Assembly (NCBI GenBank): GCA_905160935.1
Contig: CAJHZI010000441.1
Span: 1-64,000, forward strand
Direction: 5' to 3'
DNA from: Enchytraeus crypticus
Taxonomy: Eukaryota; Annelida; Clitellata; Enchytraeida; Enchytraeidae
DNA length: 64,000 nt
The position numbers and the translations under genes were made by a program. This document shows positions 11,576 through 21,583 of this stretch, piece by piece (within the stretch, counting starts at the first letter, position 1; each line of letters starts with the position of its first letter). The notes beneath the pieces were generated by a model. The model was not told the DNA's origin. It did no database searches and saw nothing but the letters and a program-made list of their open reading frames with translations.

Positions 11576-14500
11576 ATGCAGTCATCATCAGGGATGCGCT
11601 CTAACGATGGTTCGGTTGGATCAAGAGCGGATTCAGCGTCAGAGGTCTCGAGGTTCAACTGTGGTGTCAGCGGAGGCGAAACAAAGAGAAACAGGTAAGT
11701 CTTGAAGCAGAAATGAACATTGCAAACAATGACAACACATAGTCAGTAATGATATAGTCATCTAGGACAATATCGAGCACTATGAATGCAAAGCCAAACC
11801 GCTAGAAATAATAAGAAAAAATAAGAAGTGGAAATAAGATATCCATTAAGTGATTTAAAGCAAACATTTAAGCGACAAGCACTGAAGATTTAGGGTCACC
11901 ATTCTTCGCTCATGTTTGGTAGTGTGGATATTTCGAGAACAATTCAGATAACCTTTATTCTTCAATTCCTCGGGCTAATTAACCAGTCCGACTCCTAATT
12001 TTCCGAAAAAACATCAATACCAACAAAGAAAGCTAAGCTCAGCCACACCTTAGTGTAGCTTATAGTGTCAGGAAGATATGGCTTAAGGGATGGTTTTTCG
12101 TTGGCTTCTTCAGACTTGACATTGCGTTTGCTTTGATTTTGCCTCTTAAGACACGTGCAATTGCAGTACAGTATCGCTATAACGTTTTGATTCTTTATCA
12201 AATTGTTGCTTATTTGTACACCCATTGTCGTCTGTTTGTACACCCATTGTCGTCTGTTTGTACACCCATTGTCGTCTGTTTGCACACCCATTGTCGTCTG
12301 TTTGTACACCCATTGTCATCTGTTTGTACACCCATTGTCATCTGTTTGTACACCCATTGTCATCTGTTTGTACACCCATTGTCATCTGTTTATAAATTCA
12401 TTGTCGTCTGCTTATAAATTTATGCGGTTTGGTTTTTTCGAAAAACTCCTAACTCTATCTATGAGAGTTTATATAATTTTTAGTAAATTCAACGTTCTTG
12501 TCATTATGCCATCAGATACATACTTTGATGGATATGACTCAAATGTAATTTTAGTGAATCAATCTCTTTTTCCACCTCTTTCTCTCTGGTGTTCTGCTAA
12601 ATAGCATGTCCAAGGTATAGGCCGTTAATAACAAGTTAATGCCGCTAGAAAGTCTATACCTTGTCTATTTCACGCCGATTCAATTAAATTTCGTCCTATC
12701 AAGAGAATTGCAACTACTGAGATGTTGTGATGATTTAGACTGAAATTTTGTTGTGATGTTTTAGCGGCGAAGCAGGTGAATTTAGAGGAATAGCCGGTGA
12801 AGCAGCGGAACTGAGCCGGTTTTTCTCAGATGCCTGCTCTTATGTTAGACATAGGGCTGAAGTACAGAGAGCCGCACAGTTTGTATTTAATCTGTCACTG
12901 CTATTAAGTATTTCAACTATGTACTAGGTATTTTAAATATTCCAAATAATTGCAATAGTCATGCTAATAGTTGCGCCTATTAATATATTCGTCATTCTAA
13001 AACTTGTTACCTTAAAAGTGTCACATTCCATAATCATGCTGCAACTTAAGTTGTCTACGTCATGTATAGTCAGAATGAATTAGAATAAATTAAAATAGGC
13101 TACTATCTTCGCAGAGCAGATGTATTAAAGTTTGCGATTATATACATCCTTTATTGAAATCTCGATTTATCTTCATGTTACGGGTTTTAAAATGTTTGAC
13201 AGCTGACAATTATTATTTGTATATTTAATAGTGGTTTCTTAATATTTGTATTTAGGCTACATTATATGAACTATCCTGTGTAATTTCAACAGAGTTATTT
13301 AAACTCTTCGTGGTGTTTGCTTCTTTCTCTAGATTGATTTTAAATATGTTTAATTCTCTCTTAGTGCAATGCCTACTGGCAGGTCCATGGTACATAACGC
13401 CTCCACTCTTCTCTGTCTTCCGCCTTTCTCTTCATTTCCACATATGAGTGGGTCTTTAAAATCATCTAACACACCTAATCTCGGCCTGCCCCTGCCTCTT
13501 TTTCCTTCTATTCTACCATCTATGATCTCTTTTAATAGACCTCCCCCCCTTAGAATGTGTCCTATCCATCTCTCCTTCCTATTTCTTAATAGCCCTTGAA
13601 CTTTTCACACTATTCCTGTACCGTTGCTTTATCAGAATATAATCTATCTGGTATCTTCCCTCGTTTCTGGTGCTTCCTGGTTTCTTCCATGTGTAACGCC
13701 TTCTCATGTTTGAACCAAGTGTTGGACACCACTAATCTCATTCTATTGCAAAAGTCAACCAATTTCTGTCCTCTCTCATTTCTTTTTCCTAGACCATATT
13801 CCAAACTTCATTTCCATCTCTCCCTTCATGTTTAATTATGAACGTCTATATAGATCTTTTTAACTTGGATTGTATTTTCTTTATAAAGTTTATAGTTAAA
13901 ATTTACTATTGACTTTTTTGATTTGCAATTTAATCTTTTTTCATCAGTTAAACTCTTGTGTTGTATTTATTTAAACTAAATAAACCGTTCGGGATTGATA
14001 AAAAACGACATCCTATCAATACAAGTTTAATTGATAGTAGTTTGACAAACGGCTATAAAAAATAACTCGCAAGCACTAGAGCGTCTTGCATTATTTCAAC
14101 AGTTGATTGATTGCAAAGGTTGCAGGTGATTGGAGACCATTGATTGCAGATAATCTTCTTGCAGTTCTATTGGGATTTAACCGTTTGCTTTTTACGTTAA
14201 ATTGGCTTCTTGAATTAATGTACTGTCTATCAATTATTACTAATTATTATTATTATTAATATTATATTATTAACTTTTATTATTCATTATGATTTTTTTG
14301 TCTGTATTGTCTGGACATTGTTTTAGAAAAAAAATATATTTTACAGGATTAAACAGCATCGCAGGCTGATAAACTCGATGTACAGAAAGATTCAAAGAGA
14401 ACGTGAATTAAAGAACTGGCAACAACGTTTAACTACGCAGCGTATTACGGTGAATATTCTTTGTTCTTCTATTATTATACGTTACACAACGCACGTGTTT

Positions 14501-15231
14501 ACAGAATTTGCTGTTTCAGCTATAATTTTCTTTTTCCTCCATCCTTTCCATGATTTATATTATTTCTTATATTTTTATAAGCGCTACTGCAGCTTGCGCG
14601 GATTTAAGAATAACCTTTCAGTTTTCTATTCTTTTGGCACTCTGTCTTTCGCGGAGGTCGCCCAACAAAGTACTATCCGTACCCGACGTTGCTTAACCTT
14701 TAAATATATAACTTAACTTAAACGTTGCTTAACTTTATACGTGCACGTATTAGAGAGTGCACTAAACCACCCATAGCCCTCTCACCCACAAAAAAAAAAG
14801 AAAACATAAATGAAGCTCTTGAATTGTTCCTCTTCGCAGTAATGAAGAATTCGTTTCTTATTGATTACGAAATTAATTACTTGTGTTATTAAACTTTATT
14901 TATTTAATTGATTTATTAAATATTTAACTTTATTGCGGTTCCACTGTTTAACTTTCTAGCTAAGTTTCAGCTTAGTCGCCTCTTAAGACAAGTGCAATTT
15001 ATCGTTAGTTTATTTCGTAGTGACAAGAACACAATACAGAGAAAATGTGTTACAACGGATTATATCAAATAATATTTTGTTGTAGAAGGAGAAGAGAGTT
15101 GAGGAAGTGGTAGAGAGGAAGAACAATGATAAACGTAGCAGGGTTCATACACAGCGCACTGACAATGAGCAACAGGTCAAGCTGAATAGAATGAGGTAGA
15201 ACTACATGACTACTTGCTGGTTACATAGTAA

Positions 15232-15275
<44 letters not shown>

Positions 15276-16381
15276 CTCAAACATAAACATAAGGGACGAA
15301 AACTTGCGAGCCTCACATGTGCCCCTGCGGTCATGAAGTCGACGCTTTAGGTCTCCACGGCCTTTCCTGCAAAACGAAGCTCAGGTAGAATGTCTCGCCA
15401 TCACAATTTAAATGACTTAATATGGCGAGCACTTTCAAGAGCGGGCATCCCTTCCTCTAAGGAACCAAGTGGGTTGTCCAGATCAGACGGCAAGCGTCCG
15501 GACGGCATGACTTTAGTGCCCTGGTGCAGCGGTAAATGTGCCGTATGGGACGTCACGGTCATTGACACTATGGCAAACTCCTACCTGAATACGACTTCAG
15601 TCACAGCCGGTGGTGCTGCTGTTCAGGCCGCCTCTAGGAAGTTGGATAAATACCGTGATCTGTCCTTAGGATATGAAGTTGTTCCGGTGGCTATTGAAAC
15701 CATGGGCCCGATGAATCCCGAAGGAGTTGACTTTATTAATGGCATAGGCAGACTTGTTGCAGAGCAAACCGGTGATAAGCGAGAGACATCTTTTCTTTGG
15801 CAAAGGCTTTCCATGACTTTGCAAAGATTTAATGCAGTCTGCTTCAACAATTCTTTTAAACCGATTGATGACCTCGAGTAGCCGGGCGGCGATTCAGCAC
15901 GTATTGCTTGAATCGTTTATATCAAACCCCAGGTTCTTTACACCGGGGTAAAAAATACTAATAATAATAGTAAAGGTTTTACTCTGTTTCCTCATCCTAG
16001 GATGATGTCAGGGACGTCCCAACAGCACATATCACTACAGATCAATTCACCCAGACCAATCTGTAAAAAAATGTGACTAGGAGATATGTTAGAACAGAAC
16101 AATGTTACATGAGATAACAGTGTTGACTGAGACGTCCCTGACATGATCATATAGCTACACATCTTCATGGGATAATAATATTAATAGTCATCATTATCAT
16201 CATCATCATCATCGTCATCATCATCATCATCATCATCATCATAATCATCATCTTCCCTTAAATCCCAGTTTAACTAGGTCATCCAGGTGATTCAAAGAAT
16301 GGCTGAATTATTATTGCTATTATTGTTGTTAACATCATAATTATTGCTCTTTTAAAGATATAACACAGGTATACATACATG

Positions 16382-16447
<66 letters not shown>

Positions 16448-16591
16448 AGACTGGAGTTGGAGGAAGAAGAATGGAGAGCATCATTGAGATCATCTATTTT
16501 GTCCAAGCAAAGCGTCAGTCAAACTACAAGACGAGCTCTGAAGGTTTTCTATCTCACTGCAATAAAATGTTGCCTACATTTAATTCTGCTC

Positions 16592-16634
<43 letters not shown>

Positions 16635-19600
16635 CATTATAGTGAAATGATCAACTATGTTGATATCTATCACTTTTTATACCACATGTTAAATCCGTTA
16701 GGCAATTTAGTCCATTTTCCGTGTAGCCAGTCCAGTGAATGTCCCAGATTTTACTCTCAGATCAGCGCGGCTGGGATTCGAACCCACAAGTAGCTCAAGC
16801 AGCTCAAGTAGCGCTACAACAACAACAACAAAAGAATAACTACAGTGCTACGTAGTCCAAGACAATATTTAGCACAATGCAGCCATGGTCAATCCGATTT
16901 GAAAGAAATCGTCTTTTTCAGAGTCAAATTTATTTAAAACGGGAAATCAATGCAAAATGACTAAGAATCTTTATACTGTCATACATTTTTAACCGACTCC
17001 TTACAACACGTTCAGTTGAATCTTTATAGTGATAAATTGTAATATAATTATATTATATATATATATACTAGACTGTCCCTTAAAAGCGAAAGACAGAAAA
17101 TTTATGCTCCCATCCTCTCAATTGCTTCCATTTGGCATAAAACTGACTGAGAAAAAAAATTGAAATCGAGTAATATTTAGAGGTGGCCCAAGGTCATTGA
17201 ATATTTACACACTATAGTTTTGTGGATTTCTTTTATAATATGTATGTGCAAACATCTGCCAGCTTTTGGGTGTTCCAAAATTAATTTCCGGGACTGGAGA
17301 ATCACAAGCATCTGCAGTTGAAAGCCTAATAAAGGAATGGAAGCTGCAAGATAACATCGGTGCCATATGTTTTGATACAACAGCTGCAAACACTGGTAAT
17401 AAGGCTGGGACTTGTGTATTATTGGAGCAAAAACTGCAGAAAAATCTACTCTATTTTGCCTGCCATCATCATATCAATGAGTTGATAATTGGTACTGCTT
17501 TTGAACAGAGCATAGGTGGAACTTCTGGACCTGATATCCAGTTGTTCAAAAGATTCAAAGAACAGTGGCATAGCATTGACATACAACAGTATTGTCCCGG
17601 ACCCACTGATGACTACGTGTGGAGAACCATTGTTGATGTTCGTGATGAAGTTCTGCAATTTGCACATCATCATCTTAATGAAAATCAAGCAAGAGCTCAT
17701 TATCGCGAATTATTGGAATTATCCATCATTTTCTTTGGTGAAGCTCCTCCAAAAGGCATTAGTTTCAGAGCCCCTGGAGCTATGTATAATGCTAGATGGA
17801 TGGCGAAGGTTCTCTATGCCCTCAAGATATGGCTATTTCGAAAACAGTTCAAGCTGACTGCCAGAGAGGAAAAAGGGTTAAGAGATCTTGCAATCTTTGC
17901 AGTGAGATTGTATCTGAAGGCTTGGATAACGGCACCTATGGCTATCTCAACACCTCTCAGTGACTTACAACTGCTAACTAGCCTGTGCAAATATTCCTCC
18001 ATACATCAAGGAATACCAAGAGCCACAGTTAAGAAACTGGCATCTCATCTATGGTATCTCTCAGAGGAACTCGTTTGCTTGGCATTGTTCGATGATAGGG
18101 TCTACCCAGCAACAAAAAGGCTCATGGTTTCCGCAATGAACAAACAAGGGGCACCCAAGCCGCTGAAGCGAGCAACTATTTGAACTATTGATTTGAATAA
18201 TTTGCAATCGTGCACCTTGGATCAGTTTGTGACTAGCAACAGCATGAATCTGTTTAGAAATTTACAGTTACCAACAGACTTTTTGTCATCAGATCCAGAA
18301 AACTGGAGTTCACTAGATGAGTACAATATAGCTGAATGCCGCTTAGCAACCATTAAAGTTGTCAATGACAATGCCGAGAGAGGAGTTGCACTTATTCAAA
18401 CATACAATAAGACACTCACTAAAGGTGAAGAAGATCTTCAATTTCTCCTACAAGTAGTTGCAGACCATCGCCGGCTGCATCCAACTGCTAATAAAATCGA
18501 ACTGTAGAGCAGTCAGTTGCTTCTAACTCGCTACTTTTATTAGAAACTTCTTAAGCTACAATGCAACTATAATTAATCATATACTGTACTTTGATTCTGG
18601 CACCACTGACAATAATTAATTCATAATAAACACTTTAATGGATAAGATTTAATACTAGTAAGATGGATTAAACAAGCTATAACTGTAATTTTAATGATTA
18701 GTAGTTGATTTCATTGTGAAGTATCAAGTAACTGGTATTTTGGGTACTGTACGCTATAATGGGCAAATTTTGATGACCTTGGACGACCTCTAAATATTAA
18801 GCAATTGTCATAAAAATTCATAAGCGTTGTTTTCAAACCAAAAGGAACAAAATTAGAAGGTGGGAGCAAGCAAAATACAGGACATTTTTTTTGCCATATA
18901 AACAAGGGTCAGTCTAATATATACTGTATATACAGACTGGGGCAAAAAAATCCCCTAGCGAAATCTCAATAACTTCGACAAAACTCAAGATATTCAAACC
19001 AAATTTTTAGAATTTCTAGAGGAAGAATTTCTACATATATTCTGCAAATTTGATGAAAATTTGCTAAGCAGTAACAAAGTTACAGCGTTTCTACGAAAAA
19101 AGCGAAAAAATCAATTTTAACAACGACTTATTTTAACGAAAGTCATAGTAACTTCGACAAAACTCAAAATAGCTTTACAAAATTTTCGGAGCTTCTACAT
19201 GATGACTTTCTACACCTAACTTGCAAATTTTGCGAAAATATATTCAGAAGTAACAAAAATAATGCGCATATTCCGAATAAGTGTAAAAATCAAGTTCAAG
19301 AAGGCTTATTTAAACAAAAGAACCGGAAAATGTCTTTAAAATTTAGAAATAATTTAAACAGAAGAACTAATATTAAGGATCATTTATTGGAGCAGCTAAC
19401 AAGGTAGTGTAGGTTTATATTCTAACACTTAAGTAAACGGCTCTTTTCAGGGTCCTTATTTTCATAAAAAGCAACAACTGACATTTCAAAAAACCTTGTT
19501 AAAATTGATTTTTGCACTTTTCTCGTAGAAATGATGTAATTTCGTAACTATTGAAAATATTTTCACCAAATTTGCAGGAGATGCGCAGAAATTCCTCCTC

Positions 19601-19897
19601 TAGAAGTTCTGAAAATTTAGTACAGATTTGTTGAGTTTTCTTGAAGTTATTCAGATTTCGCTAGGGGATTATTTTTTTTTGCCCCAGTCTGTATATAGTA
19701 TATAAAAGAAATATCGATAATTATAATAGAATTATACATTTATAACGAATTTGTTTCAATAATTTCAGGAAGGCAAGATGGCAGACAACTTCGTATATTC
19801 TAATACAAAACACACAGCACGCGAGGACTGGTGTGGAGAATGTAAACAGACTGGACATGACTATACGAACACTCTGAGAGTTCAGAACCTTGACTAA
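11576..19897 (+). CDS. Six-exon gene for a small charged, coiled-coil-like protein (not recognised)
   Basis: Rebuilt from six plus-strand exons: 11576-11692, 12765-12878, 14347-14449, 15086-15195, 16450-16543 and 19769-19897 (TAA). Each intron starts GT and ends AG, and all five junctions keep one frame (carry-overs 2, 2, 0, 2, 0), which is unlikely by chance. The predicted ~222 residues run from a Ser/Gly-rich start (MRSNDGSVGSRADSASEV) through a long charged helical part (INSMYRKIQRERELKNWQQR, KEKRVEEVVERKN, LELEEEEWRASLRSS) to a short C-terminal segment with EDWCGECKQTGHDY and ends in TLRVQNLD. The first exon may start at ATG 11576 or 11594, or be entered by splicing at TCATCATCAG near 11590. 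Donors include GTAAGT at 11693 and GTTTGT at 12879. No family is recognised; the composition would fit a cytoskeletal or ciliary coiled-coil protein, which is inference only. Confidence 0.7.
11725..11860 (+). repeat. Interspersed repeat family F fragment
   Basis: Contains AATATCGAGCACTATGAATG and nearby words shared with copies at 16817, 27682, 40500 and 42212. Lies in intron 1 of the six-exon gene. Confidence 0.5.
12213..12420. repeat. 22-base minisatellite, about 9 copies
   Basis: Unit TTTGTACACCCATTGTCGTC plus TG, near-perfect, drifting at the last two copies. Because 22 is not a multiple of three, all frames are open through it and give spurious ORFs on both strands. Intron 1 of the six-exon gene. 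Confidence 0.92.
13364..13840 (-). mobile_element. LINE fragment joining an endonuclease piece to the ORF2 C-terminus
   Basis: The minus strand first codes an endonuclease-like stretch (GLGKRNERGQKLVDFCNRMR then SNTWFKHEKALHMEETRK, 13610-13804). It then passes directly to the terminal LINE segment (13364-13605) that is homologous to the tail at 59838-60075. The whole reverse transcriptase is missing, so this copy carries a large internal deletion. Its 3' end has the family signature CCAGTAGGCAGTGCACTAAG in diverged form. Confidence 0.75.
15232..15273. repeat. (TAA)n tract at the 5' side of a LINE insertion
   Basis: About 13 TAA units abutting the truncated LINE. A shorter TAA tract (15955-15971) lies at its 3' side. 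Confidence 0.9.
15274..15954 (+). mobile_element. 5'-truncated LINE with CCHC and restriction-like endonuclease domain
   Basis: The C-terminal part of a non-LTR retrotransposon protein. It begins with a zinc-finger-like CPCGHEVDALGLHGLSC. After a stop and a shift of frame it continues as an ORF (15390-15881) with NDLIWRALSRAGIPSSKEPS and then GKRPDGMTLVPW and VWDVTVIDT. The order CxC...HxxxC, EP, RPDG, D matches the restriction-like endonuclease of early-branching LINE clades such as R2 and R4, as I know them. The 3' UTR (15880-15954) ends with the CCCC-A-GGT/ACCGGGG hairpin and GGTAAAA. It is flanked on both sides by (TAA)n. No reverse transcriptase palm motif remains. Intron 4 of the six-exon gene. 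Confidence 0.7.
15972..16040 (-). mobile_element. Headless SINE A' copy beside the LINE tail
   Basis: Minus strand reads GGGACGTCCCTGACATCATC then GGATGAGGAAACAGAG and an ATT-type tail. The same arrangement, LINE tail - TAA - A', is seen at 2110-2260 and, with the LINE tail inverted, at 40186-40345. A further fragment with GACGTCCCTGACATGATC is at 16131-16150. Confidence 0.75.
16190..16275 (-). mobile_element. Family C tail fragment with (ATC)n
   Basis: CTTCCCTTAAATCCCAGTTT and AACTAGG preceded by (ATC)n, i.e. the 3' end of family C on the minus strand. Confidence 0.7.
16383..16444. repeat. (TA)n microsatellite forming the acceptor tract of an exon
   Basis: About 30 TA units run straight into TTGTAG, the acceptor of the exon at 16450. 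There is no ordinary pyrimidine tract. Confidence 0.9.
16632..16805 (-). mobile_element. SINE B copy
   Basis: On the plus strand: TATAGTGAAATGATCAACTA, CACATGTTAAATCCG, CTCTCAGATCAGCGCGGC and GGGATTCGAACCC (B-box complement). Preceded by (TAA)n at 16591-16631. Confidence 0.85.
16817..16915 (+). repeat. Interspersed repeat family F copy
   Basis: AACAACAACAAAAG followed by diverged CTACAGTGCTACG...GCACAATGCAGCC; matches the layout of copies at 27682, 40500 and 42212. Confidence 0.5.
17069..18916 (+). mobile_element. hAT-type DNA transposon, N-terminal part of transposase deleted
   Basis: Element bounded by TAGACTG at the left and CAGTCTA at the right, with related terminal inverted repeats of about 150 bases (both contain AATATTTAGAGGT and CCAAGGTCAT). 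It is flanked by a perfect 8-base target duplication, ATATATAC (17061-17068 and 18917-18924), the hallmark of hAT elements. The interior holds a transposase-like ORF. It inserted in intron 5 of the six-exon gene. Confidence 0.8.
17239..18507 (+). pseudogene. hAT-like transposase fragment with one internal stop
   Basis: An open frame from 17239 to 18180, then TGA at 18181, then the same frame to TAG at 18505. The protein resembles a widespread invertebrate RNase H-fold transposase family: GAICFDTTAANTG, FACHHHINELIIG, GISFRAPGAMYNARWMAK, HLWYLSEELVCLALFD and, near the end, VVNDNAERGVALIQTYNK. The D, C-x-x-H and terminal E-R-G arrangement recalls hAT transposases. QLLGVPKL follows a CTGCCAG acceptor-like site, but no N-terminal DNA-binding part remains between it and the left inverted repeat. 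The family is named from memory, not by search. Confidence 0.65.
18933..19691. mobile_element. 759-base MITE with ~190-base inverted ends and an internal direct duplicate
   Basis: Both ends read CAGACTGGGGCAAAAA and ATCCCCTAGCGAAATCT, flanked by TA (18931-18932 and 19692-19693), as in Tc1/mariner-type elements. The left end (18957-19130) is followed by a diverged direct copy (19132-19310). The right end is the inverted copy (about 19500-19670). No coding sequence. It starts 16 bases beyond the hAT element's right end. Confidence 0.87.
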
Positions 19898-19984
19898 CGT
19901 TAACTGCCATGAATTTGTTGATGAATTAAAGATTTTATAGCGTTATAATAAGCAATTGTCAGAAACTATATCTGGCTTGAACCT

Positions 19985-20131
19985 TTAGCGAACTGGTGAT
20001 GTCGGTAAGATACTCGACCGCGGATCTGTATGTGAGGGGTTCAAATCTTTGGCTCGCCAGTCATTGACATCGCCTCCGAGTGAAGTGAAGAAACTGACGT
20101 TATCATTAGCTAATTTAGCTTTACCAGCTTA
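19985..20131 (+). mobile_element. SINE A copy
   Basis: TGGTGATGTCGGTAAG (A-box region), GGGGTTCAAATCTTTGGC (B-box region) and the core with GACATCGCC...AAGAAACTGACGTTA. Ends in a GCTTTACCAGC tail. Confidence 0.85.
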
Positions 20132-20987
20132 TTGGCTTTTATCTAACTAGATTAATTACAGAAAGTACCTAACAAAGTCAAGACTCAGTTTCATCACTAA
20201 AGTTATCGAACAGTAACTTCTATTTTGTTTTTGACACTACAAAGTTGTGAAGAGTCGAACCTCAGAGTTCATTAGAGCCGCCAAAAGTAGACACTGAATT
20301 AAATTTCAGTCCTTGTAACTTATAATTTTTATAATTTGTAAAAACGACGTGGTCCAAACGTAGACTCATGTAGAGTTCCATTTCATTTATTGCCTTCGAA
20401 ATTTGAAAAAGAACTTTCAAAATTTGAAAATGAACTTAAAGTTGGGTTTAGGTATGGCTATGAGTACGAGAACGTAAGGATGGTAGAAATTGTAGAACAT
20501 TACGATTGAAAGCAGACGGCCACTGGTTCAGATCCCAACCGAATCATCTCTGACAGTACACCTGTCGTTCAGAGCAGGATTTAACATGGATTTATGGATT
20601 CATCTATAACATCTATACAGTGTATCCATGAAGTTTAGTATCTATCTATAGTGTAGTATCTACACAATATCCGCTGTGAAATGTTGACCTAATATCAATA
20701 CAGTCACATTACCGTTCATACACTAACGAAAGTTAATCAATGGCTCTAACTTAAGCAGAGCTTGATGTATCGTTATGAAGGTTAAATGGATATCCCTAAG
20801 GACTTGGGATTAAATCCCTATCGAGCTAATTAGATATATAATATGGAATAATTTTATCTCTAATAAAAATGGAAGAATTTATATCTTTGAGTTATATTCC
20901 GATAAATTGACAATATGTTATTTATCAAAACACTTTGCGCTCATAGAGAGGATCAGATGGTTTCAGAAGTTCCAGCCATTACCCTGC

Positions 20988-21125
20988 TGGCTGGAGTCAG
21001 TGGGAAAGTCGGTAAGATACTCGACCGCGGATCAGTATGTGCGGGGTTCAAATCCTGGGCTCGCCCGACACTGATATAGCTTTCGAGTGAGGAAACTGAC
21101 GTTAACATTAACTTTCTAGCTCTTT
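20988..21125 (+). mobile_element. SINE A copy
   Basis: GTCGGTAAGATACTCGACCG, GGGGTTCAAATCCTGGGCTC and TGAGGAAACTGACGTTAACA are all intact. Confidence 0.9.
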
Positions 21126-21246
21126 TACGCAGACATCATTCACAGAACTTCTAATATCATCCACCTTAGTAATAATAAACGATTTATATATCGTTCAATC
21201 TATTTAACGTCCAATTTGTCATCCAATGATGATTTCAGAGGTAATG

Positions 21247-21340
21247 TGTCAGGAACAATCAATCAATCAATAAGAGTTTAACGTCCGGTTCCTCACCATA
21301 AGACAATTTCAGGGACGTCGACAATGTCAGGGACGTCAAT
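21247..21340 (-). mobile_element. SINE A' copy with (CAAT)n-type tail
   Basis: AATCAATCAATCAATAAGAG then TTTAACGTCCGGTTCCTCAC and AGGGACGTCGACAATGTCAG. This variant carries an ATTG tail instead of ATT; a plus-strand copy is at 24037. Confidence 0.75.
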
Positions 21341-21451
21341 AATACAGTTAAAATTCATGTTTTAAATATATACACCCCGGAATGCCTCCCATGTTATATG
21401 GCATCTCAAACATAACCCCCCACCCCACCACCACCCAAAATGTTGAAATAT

Positions 21452-21548
21452 TTAGACGTTTAGTATGTCGATGATAAGTTCTGGGTTCTCTTTCACGTTC
21501 GCTTTGTATGGATTGTTGTCCAGCAACCAATCAGACAGCCACAACTGA

Positions 21549-21583
<35 letters not shown>

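Larger units (their letters stand above)
19898..21451. other. Intergenic region between convergent genes
   Basis: Lies between the stop of the six-exon gene and the stop of NME5. Contains SINE A copies at 19985-20131 and 20988-21125, a tRNA-like fragment near 20490-20580 (CACTGGTTCAGATCCC), and SINE A' with an AATC tail at 21247-21340. No further gene seen. Confidence 0.65.

Noticed and set aside
12133-12604. 133- and 104-residue ORFs across the 22-base minisatellite
   Set aside because: Both strands are open because of the repeat, and the region is an intron of the six-exon gene.
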